DNA from: CALOCN01 sp942491735
Lineage (GTDB): Bacteria > Eisenbacteria > RBG-16-71-46 > JABDJR01
DNA length: 64,000 bases
Direction of reading: 5' to 3'
Assembly (NCBI GenBank): GCA_942491735.1
Contig: CALOCN010000014.1
Coordinates: 1,860,001 to 1,924,000 of the forward strand
The translations under genes were made by a program, and so were the position numbers. The notes below the pieces were generated by a model. The model did no database searches and had not been told where the DNA came from. It saw only the letters and a program-made list of their open reading frames with translations. Positions 32,973 to 42,062 of the stretch are shown in pieces; within the stretch, counting starts at the first letter, position 1, and every line of letters begins with the position of its first letter.

Positions 32973-33818
32973 ATGGCCGTCGTCATCGTCAATGAAGCCG
33001 TCGCCGAGCTGCGCAAGCGCCCGGAGCATGCCGCGGAGCAGGTCTCCCAGGCCATTCTGGGAACGCCGCTCACCGCCCTTTCCTGGCGTGACCGGGAACA
33101 GTGGTGTCGCGTCCGGACTCCCGATGGCTACACCGGCTGGGTTCGCTCCTGGTCGCTGTATCGACCCACCCCGGCCGAGGCGGCACTGTACCGCGGGGGT
33201 CCGGTGGCCGAAGTGGACTCGCTCGTCGCCCGTGTTCGCGAGAGCAATACCGCGCGTAGCCTACCCCTGCGTGAAGCGCCCCTGGGAGCCCGCCTGTCCC
33301 GCACCGGGCGAACCGGCAACTGGGTACGGGTCGTGTTGCCGGACGGGGTGAAGGGCTGTCTCCACGTGAAAGACCTGCTTCTGGACAAGCGAACCCATCG
33401 GCCCCGCCAGCGCCCGCAGGACATCTTCCAGTTGGTGCGGACTGCGCATCGCTTTCTCGGCGTGCCCTACCAGTGGGGCGGGGTCACGGCCAAGGGGCTC
33501 GATTGCTCCGGGCTGACCCAGACCGTGTTCTCGCTGCATGGGGTGCAGCTGCCGCGGGATTCCAGGGACCAGTATCGCTGGGTCAAGGCCGAGGCCTATA
33601 TCTCCAGGGACCCCATGGAGACGCAGTTCGGCCATCTCGTGTTTTTTGGCCCCACCGCGGCGCGCATCGGGCACGTGGGCCTGTGTCTGCGGGGGGGTCG
33701 GTTCCTGCATGCCAGGGGTCGGGTACGGATCAACTCGCTACGTCCGGACGACGCGGACTTCGATGCGGACCTCTTTCGCCAGTTCCAGGGAGCGGGTCCG
33801 GTCCTCCTTGCCCCGTAG
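32973..33818 (+). CDS. NlpC/P60 peptidoglycan endopeptidase with SH3-like domains
   Basis: The product has 281 residues. Two bacterial SH3-type domains (about 1-65 and 70-135) precede an NlpC/P60 catalytic domain. Catalytic Cys is at GLDCSGLTQ (about residue 178), His at RIGHVGLCL and the third His or polar residue at FLHARG. No signal peptide is visible at the ATG, which is unusual for a wall enzyme; it may be exported another way or act on peptidoglycan fragments in the cytoplasm, like YkfC-type dipeptidyl peptidases that recycle muropeptides. It lies 12 bases after the GWxTD gene. Confidence 0.88.
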   Translation: MAVVIVNEAVAELRKRPEHAAEQVSQAILGTPLTALSWRDREQWCRVRTPDGYTGWVRSWSLYRPTPAEAALYRGGPVAEVDSLVARVRESNTARSLPLREAPLGARLSRTGRTGNWVRVVLPDGVKGCLHVKDLLLDKRTHRPRQRPQDIFQLVRTAHRFLGVPYQWGGVTAKGLDCSGLTQTVFSLHGVQLPRDSRDQYRWVKAEAYISRDPMETQFGHLVFFGPTAARIGHVGLCLRGGRFLHARGRVRINSLRPDDADFDADLFRQFQGAGPVLLAP

Positions 33819-33865
33819 CAACGCCGGAAATCGTGCTCCGGACACGGTTTCCCCGTCCTAGCCTA

Positions 33866-33895
33866 TTGCCGGTATCCAAACCCGTTTGGTAGCGT
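33866..33895 (+). promoter_or_regulatory. Promoter of the mreB operon with a palindrome inside
   Basis: TTGCCG (33866-33871), an 18-base spacer, TAGCGT (33890-33895). The spacer contains a perfect inverted repeat CCAAAC-CC-GTTTGG (33876-33889), the right place for a repressor to block RNA polymerase. Confidence 0.5.
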
Positions 33896-33937
33896 TCAGG
33901 CACGAACGTGAACATTGGCGAAAGGACAGCGGGAAAC

Positions 33938-34972
33938 ATGCTCGATCAGGTCATGGGAGTCTTCACCACCGACGTGGCCATTGATCTGGGGACGGCCAAC
34001 ACCCTCGTCTATGTGCGGGGAAAGGGCATTGTCCTCAACGAGCCCTCGGTGGTCGCGGTGGACCGCTCGCTTGGCAAGGTGCTCGCCGTCGGCAAGGACG
34101 CCAAGGCCATGCTCGGCCGTACGCCCGAGGAAATCTTCGCCGTCCGCCCCCTCGAGAACGGCGTCATCAGCGATTTCGAGAAGACCGAGGACATGATCCG
34201 CGAGTTCATCCAGCGGGTCCAGCGGCGCAAGTTCCTTGTCCGGCCCCGGGTCATCGTCGCTGTTCCCTCGGGAATCACCGAAGTCGAGAAACGTGCCGTG
34301 CGGGACTCGGCCGAGGCTGCCGGCGCCCGCGAGGTGATGCTGGTGGCCGAACCCATCGCCGCCGCCATCGGGGTGGGGCTCCCGGTGGAGCAACCCTGCG
34401 GCAACATGGTCATCGACATCGGGGGGGGAACCACCGAGATCGCGGTGATGACCCTCAACGGGATCGTCCACGACACCTCGGTGCGGGTGGGTGGGGACAA
34501 GATGGACGAGGCGATCGTCCAGTACGTGAAACGGGCCTACAACCTCCTCATCGGCGACCAGACCGCAGAGCAGATCAAGATGCGGGTCGGGTCCGCATTT
34601 CCCCTCGACCAGGAAGAGGAGATGGAGATCAAGGGACGCGACCTCATCGGTGGCATCCCCAAGACGATCAAGATCACCTCGATCGAGGTCCGCGAAGCCC
34701 TGCAGGAGCCCATCGGGGCCATTGTCGAGGCGTTGCGCAACTCGCTGGAGCAGACGCCTCCGGAACTGGCCGCGGACATCGTGGACCGGGGGATCCTCAT
34801 GACGGGGGGCGGTAGCCTCCTGCGTGGGTTGGACGTCCTGTTGCGCGAGGCGACGAACCTTCCCATTACCGTGGCCGACGAAGCGCTCCTGTGCGTGGTT
34901 CTCGGCACCGGCAAGGTGCTCGAGAACCTCGAGCTCTACGAGAAGGTTCTCATGAAACCCTTTCGGGACTAA
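33938..34972 (+). CDS. mreB: Rod-shape-determining actin homologue MreB
   Basis: The product has 344 residues. It polymerises on ATP at the inner membrane to guide side-wall peptidoglycan synthesis. Actin-fold motifs are present: phosphate-1 DLGTANTLVYV, phosphate-2 IDIGGGTTEIAVM and the adenosine motif ILMTGGGSLLRGLD. The ATG at 33938 is preferred to a GTG ten codons upstream because family proteins start about here. It opens the mreB-mreC-mreD-mrdA-rodA block. Confidence 0.96.
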   Translation: MLDQVMGVFTTDVAIDLGTANTLVYVRGKGIVLNEPSVVAVDRSLGKVLAVGKDAKAMLGRTPEEIFAVRPLENGVISDFEKTEDMIREFIQRVQRRKFLVRPRVIVAVPSGITEVEKRAVRDSAEAAGAREVMLVAEPIAAAIGVGLPVEQPCGNMVIDIGGGTTEIAVMTLNGIVHDTSVRVGGDKMDEAIVQYVKRAYNLLIGDQTAEQIKMRVGSAFPLDQEEEMEIKGRDLIGGIPKTIKITSIEVREALQEPIGAIVEALRNSLEQTPPELAADIVDRGILMTGGGSLLRGLDVLLREATNLPITVADEALLCVVLGTGKVLENLELYEKVLMKPFRD

Positions 34973-34984
34973 CCGGTTCCGGGG

Positions 34985-35851
34985 ATGGCATTCCGCGGGC
35001 TCCTCTCGCAGGCGACCGGACGCGCGGTCACCCTGGTGGACCGACGCCGCGGCCTTCTCGTCGTTGTGGCCGCGGTGGTCCTTCTCGCGGCCGGTACCAC
35101 CAGCGTGATGCTGCGGCGCCCCCCGGTGATCGCCCCGGCGCTGGATACGCTGAGCGGCGGTCTGTTCACCCTACTGTCCTACCCGGGGCGGGTCCTACGT
35201 GCCTACCGTGCGACCAGCGTCCAGTCGGATCGCATCATGGATCTGGAACTCGAGGTGGCCAGGCTTCGCGAGGCGGAGCGGGAGAATCGTCGGTTGCGTG
35301 GGCTGCTCGGGATTGCGTCCCCTCCCGGGTTCCGGGCGTTGGCCGGCCGGGTCATCGGTCTGGATCTGAACCCGATCCGCGGCATGGCCTGGATCAACCT
35401 GGGGGCCAACGTCGGTCTCGGCGGGGGGGAGTCGGTGGTGACCGTGGATGGATTGGTGGGGGTGGTGGATGCCGTGTGGGGGAGGCGGTCGCGAATCCGC
35501 CTCCTCATCAACGAGACCACCGCGGTCAGCGCGCGGGACACCCGTAGCCGGGTCCTGGGCATCGTCGAGTGGGATCCAGGGAGTGCGGACCTCCGCGTGG
35601 GCAAGGTTCCGGTCCAGGCGGACATCGCCCCCGGAGATACCCTGGTCTCGAGCGGGCTGGGGGGCGTGTTTGCCCCCGGTCTTCCGGTCGGTCGGGTGGC
35701 GTCGGTGGAGGAGCCCCCGGGACGTCTCCTCAAGCTGATCACCCTGCGTCCGTTCGCAAGCTTCTTCCGGCTGGAAGAAGTATTCGTGCTCCTCCCGCTC
35801 CAGGGTCCGCTTTTCGAGGGCACCCAGGACTCGGTCGGGGTGAACCCTTGA
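34985..35851 (+). CDS. mreC: Rod-shape-determining protein MreC
   Basis: The product has 288 residues. It has a cytoplasmic basic start, one membrane helix (about 23-43), a coiled coil at about 80-102 (IMDLELEVARLREAERENRR) and two periplasmic beta domains (SRVLGIVEWDPGS, GDTLVSSGLGGVFAPGLPVG). MreC links MreB to PBP2 in the elongation complex. It is 12 bases after mreB. Confidence 0.93.
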   Translation: MAFRGLLSQATGRAVTLVDRRRGLLVVVAAVVLLAAGTTSVMLRRPPVIAPALDTLSGGLFTLLSYPGRVLRAYRATSVQSDRIMDLELEVARLREAERENRRLRGLLGIASPPGFRALAGRVIGLDLNPIRGMAWINLGANVGLGGGESVVTVDGLVGVVDAVWGRRSRIRLLINETTAVSARDTRSRVLGIVEWDPGSADLRVGKVPVQADIAPGDTLVSSGLGGVFAPGLPVGRVASVEEPPGRLLKLITLRPFASFFRLEEVFVLLPLQGPLFEGTQDSVGVNP

Positions 35852-35858
35852 GGCGATC

Positions 35859-36413
35859 ATGACCCGCTGGCTCGGCCTGCTTGGCGCGGCCCTGGCCCTG
35901 GAAGCCTTCCGGATTGCCCTGTTGGGGCGGGTTCCGGCCCAACCGGACTTCCTGCTGGGCCTCGTGGTCATCACCGGGCTCACCTGGCGCCCGCCGGCCG
36001 GTGCGGTGGTCGGCTTCCTCTTCGGGTCGCTCCGCGACCTCATCTACGGAACGCCGATCGGGGTGGACGCCCTGCCGTTGGCGCTCATCGGATGGGGGGT
36101 GGGGTTCCTGGGGCGCACCGTCTACCGGGACTCGGTGCTGACCCAGGGCGTGCTCATCGTGTTCTCGGCCCTGCTCCATGGAGGGGTCGTGTTTCTTGTC
36201 CTGAGAGGAGGCGCCTTCGACGGCCTATTCGGCTACATGGGACGCTTCGTCGCTCCCTCGGCGCTGCTCACCGCATTGATCGTGCCGGCGCTGCACGCGG
36301 GGTATCGGGTCTGGCGCGAGCGTCGTCGTGAGGATGCCCTGCGTCGCGCATTGGCCGAGGACCCGCCGCCCGCATCCCACCGGGGCCCCGGCCGGGTGGT
36401 GCTGGGCCCATGA
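35859..36413 (+). CDS. mreD: Rod-shape-determining protein MreD
   Basis: The 184-residue integral membrane protein has about five helices and the polar mid-segment GFLFGSLRDLIYGTPIGVDA typical of MreD. Its tail is charged and Pro-rich. Identity rests on length, hydrophobic pattern, that motif and the position between mreC and mrdA. Its stop overlaps the mrdA ATG by four bases. Confidence 0.9.
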   Translation: MTRWLGLLGAALALEAFRIALLGRVPAQPDFLLGLVVITGLTWRPPAGAVVGFLFGSLRDLIYGTPIGVDALPLALIGWGVGFLGRTVYRDSVLTQGVLIVFSALLHGGVVFLVLRGGAFDGLFGYMGRFVAPSALLTALIVPALHAGYRVWRERRREDALRRALAEDPPPASHRGPGRVVLGP

Positions 36414-38275
36414 GGCGAACCGGCGAGGGATCCCGGAGCGGCGCGGATCGGCGGGAGCGCGGACTCGTGCTCAGTGCGGTGGGACTCATTGCCCTGGTCA
36501 TCCTGCTCGCGCGTCTCTTCCAGTTGCAGGTTCTCACCGCCGACCACAGCCAGGCCATGGCCGAACGCAACTGGCTTCGACCCGAGTACCTCACCGGTCC
36601 ACGCGGGCGGATCCTGGACCGGGACGGACGCGTGCTGGCCGACGTGCGCCCCAGCTACACCATCGTCATCGACCCCAACACGGAACCCCTGGTCCGCGAT
36701 CCCGAGGCCCTGGACGCGGCCCTCACCACGTTGGCCTCCCTGGTGGGGGGATCGGTCGAGCGTTACCGGACCGAGGTGGCCCGCCAGCGCTATCGGACCT
36801 ACAAGCCCATTCGCCTGGAGCGGAACGTCGACAGCACCCGGGTGGCGCGGGTCGAGGAACATCGCTCCCTGCTGCCGGGAATCGCGGTGGACGTGGAGGC
36901 GGTGCGGGACTACCCGGCCGACACCCTGGCCTGCCACATTCTTGGCTATGTGAACGAGGTCTCCGACCGGGACCTGGAGACGTTGGAGGAACGCGGCTAT
37001 CGGGCCGGCTCCATCATGGGACGCACCGGGGTGGAGCGTCGGTACGAGGAGCAGTTGCGCGGCGAGGAGGGGATTCACTATGTCGAGGTGAACGCCCTGG
37101 GGCGCCGGAGCGAGGCGTTTCTTCGTGACGAGCCGGTCCCTCCCCGGTCGGGAAGGGACATTGTGCTCACCCTGGATTCGGTCCTGCAGGAAGCGGCGGA
37201 GGCTGCCCTGGAGGGGGCCGGGTTCGATGTGAAGGGGGAAGAGGCGGGGGAAGTGCGGGGCGCGGTGGTTCTGATGGACGTCTGGTCGGGAGAAATCCTC
37301 GCCATAGCCAGTCGCCCCGGGTTCGACTCCAACGTGTTCTCGGGGGTGATCTCGCCCGAGCTCTGGCGTGACCTCAACCGGCCCGAACGCCCCCAGATCA
37401 ACCGTGCGGTCCACGCCGCCTATCCTCCCGGTTCCGTGTTCAAGATGCTCACCGCCTACGCCGGCATGATGGAGGGACACATCGATCCGGCGACCACCCG
37501 GGTCTATTGCAACGGTCGGTATCCCTACGGGAACAGCATCAAGAAGTGCTGGAAGCGTGGCGGACACGGTTCCATGAACCTGCTCACCTCCATCTCGGAA
37601 TCCTGCGACGTGTTCTTCTATCAGGCCGGGGTTTCCCTGGGGGTCGACGGGATTGCCCGCTACGCGGATCTGTTCGGGATCGATGATCGGACCGGGATCG
37701 ACCTCCCGCGCGAGCGCAAGGGAAACGTGCCGGACAAGGCCTGGTACGACGAGCGGTTCGGGGTGCGCGGATGGAGTCGCGGCGTGGCGCTCAACCTGGT
37801 CATCGGTCAGGGGGAGATCCTGCTCACTCCCATCGCCCTGGCGCAGCACACCGCGGTCCTGGCCACCGGAGGCCGTCGACCGCGTCCCCACCTGCTCAAG
37901 GAACTGGGGGGAGGTAGGGAGGATGAACCGCGGGACGGAGCGATCAGCATGGCCCAGTCGGATCGGGTGCCTCTCGATGCGGCCCGGATGGCGCTGATCC
38001 AGCAGGGGATGGAGATGGCGGCCAGCGTGGGCACCGCCAAGGGATCCCGGGTCCCCGCCGTAGCCGTGGCCGGGAAAACCGGAACCGCGGAGAACCCGGG
38101 CTTCGACCACGCGCTCTACATCGGGTACGCGCCGGCCGAGAACCCCGAGGTCGCCGTGGTGGTGGTGCTGGAAAACCGGGGGCACGGCGGGGCGGTGGCG
38201 GCGCCGGTGGCGCAGAAGATTCTCTACGCCTACTTCACCCAGCCGGACCGCGTTCCCCGCGGGGAGAGCGAGTGA
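36410..38275 (+). CDS. mrdA: Penicillin-binding protein 2 (elongasome transpeptidase)
   Basis: The product has 621 residues. There is one N-terminal membrane anchor (about 19-38), a dimerisation/allosteric domain starting RPEYLTGPRGRILDRDG, and a transpeptidase domain with the nucleophile in YPPGSVFKM (about residue 343), SESCDVF (SxN-type motif with Cys) and AGKTGTAEN (KTG, about 555). It cross-links new side-wall peptidoglycan with RodA. It overlaps its neighbours by four bases on both sides. Confidence 0.95.
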   Translation: MRRTGEGSRSGADRRERGLVLSAVGLIALVILLARLFQLQVLTADHSQAMAERNWLRPEYLTGPRGRILDRDGRVLADVRPSYTIVIDPNTEPLVRDPEALDAALTTLASLVGGSVERYRTEVARQRYRTYKPIRLERNVDSTRVARVEEHRSLLPGIAVDVEAVRDYPADTLACHILGYVNEVSDRDLETLEERGYRAGSIMGRTGVERRYEEQLRGEEGIHYVEVNALGRRSEAFLRDEPVPPRSGRDIVLTLDSVLQEAAEAALEGAGFDVKGEEAGEVRGAVVLMDVWSGEILAIASRPGFDSNVFSGVISPELWRDLNRPERPQINRAVHAAYPPGSVFKMLTAYAGMMEGHIDPATTRVYCNGRYPYGNSIKKCWKRGGHGSMNLLTSISESCDVFFYQAGVSLGVDGIARYADLFGIDDRTGIDLPRERKGNVPDKAWYDERFGVRGWSRGVALNLVIGQGEILLTPIALAQHTAVLATGGRRPRPHLLKELGGGREDEPRDGAISMAQSDRVPLDAARMALIQQGMEMAASVGTAKGSRVPAVAVAGKTGTAENPGFDHALYIGYAPAENPEVAVVVVLENRGHGGAVAAPVAQKILYAYFTQPDRVPRGESE

Positions 38276-39495
38276 GAAGCCGCGGGTGGCGCAATGTGGA
38301 CTGGCCGCTGCTCTTCGCGGTGGCCAGCCTGATCGCGGTCGGCATGGTCGCGGTGTACTCGGCGACCCACATCCCGGCCAATCCGGGACGCAGCGCCCTG
38401 TTCGGACGGCAGCTCCAGTGGTTGGCCATGGGTGGTTTCGTGATGCTCATCACGGCGGCGGTTCCGCTTCGGGTCTGGGAGGAGTACAGCCCGCTGCTCT
38501 TCGGCGTGGCGGTGCTGTTGCTGGTGGCGGTACCCATCTTCGGCGTGGAACGCGGAGGCGCGCGACGCTGGCTGGCCCTCGGTGGGTTCCAGATCCAACC
38601 CTCCGAGGTGGCCAAGATTTCCCTGCTGCTTTTCCTGGCCCGGCTGCTTTCGCGGCCCCGGCTCAACGTGGGCCGTCCCTCGGATCTGGTTCCCGCGCTG
38701 CTGGCCGCGGGTCTGGTGTTCCTTCTCATCCTCGCCGAACCGGATCTGGGTACCTCCCTCAGCGTCCCCGCCGCCCTGGTGCCCATGCTGTTCTGGTCCG
38801 GGCTTTCGCTCTGGGTGATTCTTGTTCTGGCTTCGCCGCTGCTCAGCGCCATTCTTTCGGTGAACCTCTGGCTATGGCTCATCTTCCTGGGGCTGGTCGG
38901 GGTGGGGCTCCTGCTCCGTCGCGCCAGGTCCAAGCTCGTGGTGGCGGTGCTGGCGGTGAACATGGCGGTGGGAGCGGCCACACCCATCCTGTGGAACTCC
39001 CTGCGTCCCTACCAGCGTGACCGGGTCACTACGTTCCTGCAGCCGGAGAAGGATCGGGTGGGCGCGGGGTACCAGGTGATCCAGTCCAAGATCGCGGTGG
39101 GATCGGGGGGGCTCTATGGAAAAGGACACCTGCAGGGAACCCAGAAGGGGCTCGCTTTCCTGCCCGAACCCCAGACCGACTTCATCTTTTCCGTGCTGGG
39201 AGAGGAGTGGGGCTTTGCCGGATGCGCCACGCTCCTGATGCTGTTCGCGTTGCTGGTGGCGCGTGGTCTTTCCCTTGCCGTCAAGGTGCGTAGCCGGTTC
39301 GCCAGCCTGCTTGCGGTGGGGATCTGCGGCGTGTGGATGTTCCATATCATCGTCAACGTTGGAATGACCCTGGGCCTGGCGCCGGTCACCGGTTTGCCGC
39401 TGCCGTTCATCTCCTACGGGGGGACCTTCCTCATGGCCACCCTGGCCCAGGTGGGGCTGTTGCTCAACGTGGGTCTTCGGCGGAACGAGTTGTGA
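38272..39495 (+). CDS. rodA: RodA, SEDS-family peptidoglycan glycosyltransferase
   Basis: The 407-residue membrane protein has about ten helices. It polymerises lipid II into glycan strands as partner of PBP2. SEDS motifs are visible: GGFQIQPSEVAKI, LIALAEPDLG-like ILAEPDLGTSL, FLPEPQTDFIFSVLGEEWGF, and a closing GLPLPFISYGGT. It begins with GTG overlapping the mrdA stop, and its own stop overlaps the next gene. Confidence 0.95.
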   Translation: MRSRGWRNVDWPLLFAVASLIAVGMVAVYSATHIPANPGRSALFGRQLQWLAMGGFVMLITAAVPLRVWEEYSPLLFGVAVLLLVAVPIFGVERGGARRWLALGGFQIQPSEVAKISLLLFLARLLSRPRLNVGRPSDLVPALLAAGLVFLLILAEPDLGTSLSVPAALVPMLFWSGLSLWVILVLASPLLSAILSVNLWLWLIFLGLVGVGLLLRRARSKLVVAVLAVNMAVGAATPILWNSLRPYQRDRVTTFLQPEKDRVGAGYQVIQSKIAVGSGGLYGKGHLQGTQKGLAFLPEPQTDFIFSVLGEEWGFAGCATLLMLFALLVARGLSLAVKVRSRFASLLAVGICGVWMFHIIVNVGMTLGLAPVTGLPLPFISYGGTFLMATLAQVGLLLNVGLRRNEL

Positions 39496-41063
39496 CCTCG
39501 GCCAAGGCTCGTCGTGCCCGCTCCGGTGACGCGGCGAGTCCCTACCCGGTGTTGGCCGCGGCGGTGGTCTGTTTCGTGGTGGCTTGCGTCTACGCGATGC
39601 TCTCGGAGGGCACCTACCAGGACGACGACGTGGATCGCTACTACATGGCCCGCCAGGTCTTCTCCGACCCCACGCTTCTGCTCGATCGGTGGGGCATGCC
39701 CCTGGCCGTTCTTGTCCTTGCCGTTCCCGCCCGGCTCGGGGGCTATCTCGGGGTGGAGTTGACCAGTGCGGTGCTGAGCGGCTTGGCCGCGTTCTGTGTC
39801 GGGATGGCGGCCCGCGCGGGGGGGCTTCGTTTTCCGGCCGTTGCCGCGGGGTTCTTCTTTTTCCAGCCCATCGTGCTGGACCTCTCCTACAGCGGATTGG
39901 CCGAACCGATCGCCGCGGCCACCCTGGCCGGGATCCTGTGGGCCTGGTATGCCGGTCGCCGTGATGTGGCGGTGCTGCTGTCGGGACTGCTCCCCCTGGC
40001 CCGGATCGAAACCGCGGTGCTGATGCTGATCGTGCTTGCCGCGGCCGCGCGTTCCGTTTCCTGGAAGGTCCTCCTTGCCGCGTTCGTTCCGGTCGCGCTG
40101 TGGAACCTGGGTGGTTGGATCACCACCGGAAACCTGCTCTACGTGCTGAGCGGCGCCCACTCGAAACCCCTCAACAGTCTCGGGGTGTGGAACTACCTCA
40201 GGAACGGGATCGTCATCCTGGGGCCGGTGGTCGCCTTCTTCGTTGTCTGGGGCGCGGTCATGCGGGTGGGGGAGCGGTCCGCTGGGAATCGCTTTCCCCT
40301 GCTCGCCGCCGTCCTCGCCGGTACCCACTGGGTCCTGCTTACCCTTCTCGCCTGGGATGCGATCTCCATTGGGCGCAGCATCGGTTTTCTCCGCCATGTT
40401 GTGGCCACCGCGCCGGCGCTGGCCCTGGTCGCGACCTGGGGTGTGGGGACGTGGGCCGCAGGGGGTGGATCCCGCCTCCTGCGCATCGGAACAGCCGTGG
40501 GGTGGACGGGTCTGGTCGCGTGGAGTCTCTCCCATACCCTGATCGCCCATTCGCTGGTCGGGGAGGGGCGGGTCGAGACGCGGTGGGTGGTCACGGCGGT
40601 GCTGGGTCTGTTGGGTGTGTTGTGGAGCGTTCGGCCACGATCCCTTCCGGCGCCGGTCATCGCGGGGGGGCTCCTGGTCGCCGTCGCCGTGCTCACGTTG
40701 CGCGTCACGCCGCCCCATGAGCTGAACCCGGAGCGGGAGGCCCTCAGGGGATCCCTGGATCAACTCGTGGAACGCGGGATTCTCAACGATCAACTGATCG
40801 TCTACACCAACCACCCCTGGGTTGCCTTCCTGACCGGGCGCGATCGCTACGATCGCCACCGCACCCCACGCCTGACCCAGGCCAACCTGGAGAAGGCGCA
40901 GCCGGGATCCCTGGTGCTGTGGGACAACCACTACGGGCATCGCCTGGAGGGGGATGTCGATCTCTCCCTGCTGATGAACGACCCGCGGTTCGGTTATCTT
41001 TTCCGTGCCTACGGCGGACAACCCGACACGTTCTTTGTCTACGGGTTTCTCCGCGCTCCCTGA
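39492..41063 (+). CDS. Polytopic membrane protein, probable GT-C glycosyltransferase
   Basis: The product has 523 residues with about ten membrane segments. The first outer loop is acidic (YQDDDVDRYYMARQ), as in GT-C enzymes that use lipid-linked sugars. The C-terminal part, from about 420, is soluble and contains WDNHYGHRLEGDVDL, resembling the outer domain of some dolichyl-phosphate-sugar transferases. Its GTG overlaps the rodA stop, so it is translated with the shape operon. A role in decorating the wall or envelope is a guess from position. Confidence 0.7.
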   Translation: MTSAKARRARSGDAASPYPVLAAAVVCFVVACVYAMLSEGTYQDDDVDRYYMARQVFSDPTLLLDRWGMPLAVLVLAVPARLGGYLGVELTSAVLSGLAAFCVGMAARAGGLRFPAVAAGFFFFQPIVLDLSYSGLAEPIAAATLAGILWAWYAGRRDVAVLLSGLLPLARIETAVLMLIVLAAAARSVSWKVLLAAFVPVALWNLGGWITTGNLLYVLSGAHSKPLNSLGVWNYLRNGIVILGPVVAFFVVWGAVMRVGERSAGNRFPLLAAVLAGTHWVLLTLLAWDAISIGRSIGFLRHVVATAPALALVATWGVGTWAAGGGSRLLRIGTAVGWTGLVAWSLSHTLIAHSLVGEGRVETRWVVTAVLGLLGVLWSVRPRSLPAPVIAGGLLVAVAVLTLRVTPPHELNPEREALRGSLDQLVERGILNDQLIVYTNHPWVAFLTGRDRYDRHRTPRLTQANLEKAQPGSLVLWDNHYGHRLEGDVDLSLLMNDPRFGYLFRAYGGQPDTFFVYGFLRAP

Positions 41064-41075
41064 TCCCCGACCTCT

Positions 41076-41822
41076 GTGCACCACCCCGTCCAGGGGGATG
41101 AAATCCTGCTATGGAGGCAAAGCGCCCGGTCCTGGGGGACGTGGCTGTTGGATGCGGTGTTGCCGCGTCTCTGTCCGGGTTGTAGCGATGAACTCGTGGC
41201 CCGGCGATGGATCTGCGGTCCGTGTCGGCGACGTCTGCGGCTCCTTCCCCCGGTGCGGATCTGCCCCGTCTGTCGTAGCGAGGGGCGGGTGGGGGACCGT
41301 GAGGGTGGATGGGACTGCCGCGTGGGGGCACACGCCCGGCTGTCGCTTGCCTGCGGGTTGTGGATGGAGTCGCCCCTGGACGCCATCATCCATGCGCTCA
41401 AGTACGAGGAACGGGTGGACCTGGGCCCCGCGCTGGCCCGGTTGGCCGCGAGTCGGATGGACGCGCCGGCGGCGGATCTGATGGTGCCGGTTCCCCTGGC
41501 CCCGGGTCGACGGAGGGACCGGGGTTACAACCAGGCCGAGGTTCTCGCGCGGGAGTGGTCGTCCCTGTGGAGCATTCCCATGCACCCGGGACTCCTGGTG
41601 CGTCGGCGGGCAACACGGGCCCAGGCACGGCTTGCCGGAGCCGCCCGGCGCAGGAACGTGTCCGGCGCCTTCGCGATGGCAAGGGGAATGCAGGTTCGGG
41701 GCGCGCGTTGCGTCCTGGTGGACGACGTCGCGACAACCGGGGCCACCCTCCTCGCGGCCGCGCAACCGCTCCTGGAGGCCGGAGCGACCCGGATTCACTG
41801 TGTATCCGTTGCTCTGGCCTAG
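41076..41822 (+). CDS. comF: ComF-family phosphoribosyltransferase-like protein
   Basis: The product has 248 residues. A zinc-finger-like N-terminus (LCPGCSDEL ... ICGPCRR, ICPVC) precedes a phosphoribosyltransferase domain with the PRPP loop VLVDDVATTGATL. The ComF group is involved in DNA uptake and, in some species, recombination-linked processes; its exact reaction is unclear. It starts with GTG 12 bases after the preceding gene. The symbol reflects the family. Confidence 0.85.
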   Translation: MHHPVQGDEILLWRQSARSWGTWLLDAVLPRLCPGCSDELVARRWICGPCRRRLRLLPPVRICPVCRSEGRVGDREGGWDCRVGAHARLSLACGLWMESPLDAIIHALKYEERVDLGPALARLAASRMDAPAADLMVPVPLAPGRRRDRGYNQAEVLAREWSSLWSIPMHPGLLVRRRATRAQARLAGAARRRNVSGAFAMARGMQVRGARCVLVDDVATTGATLLAAAQPLLEAGATRIHCVSVALA

Positions 41823-41913
41823 GCGATCCCATTGGCCATGAATCCGTTAGCCTGCACCGATTCATGTGGTGGATTAGGTGAGGCGGGCCCCGCGGGGACG
41901 GAGATCCCCCCGG

Positions 41914-41943
41914 TTGAGGGATTCCCGAACCTCATGCTATTCT
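41914..41943 (+). promoter_or_regulatory. Promoter of the radical-SAM-like/RNase G unit
   Basis: TTGAGG (41914-41919), 18 bases, TATTCT (41938-41943) preceded by TG one base away (extended -10). The expected start is about 41950, leaving a leader of over 100 bases. Confidence 0.5.
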
Positions 41944-41947
41944 GCCC

Positions 41948-41957
41948 GTTACGTAAC
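41948..41957. promoter_or_regulatory. Palindrome GTTACGTAAC at the predicted start site
   Basis: A perfect 10-base palindrome exactly where transcription from the 41914-41943 promoter should begin. It is AT-rich against a GC-rich background, which makes it a good operator candidate. Confidence 0.4.
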
Positions 41958-42062
41958 TAGGGTTAGCGTGTTTCAATTCCCCGCGGGGCGGTGCCTTGCG
42001 GGTGTTTTCTTGGCCTTCCACCGCATCCTTGTCGCAATCTCTTGTCCCAGTCTCCCTATGAT

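Noticed and set aside
36233..38185. Long minus-strand open frame opposite the PBP2 gene
   Set aside because: Same GC-driven shadow effect; its translation is low-complexity and the PBP2 motifs are on the plus strand.
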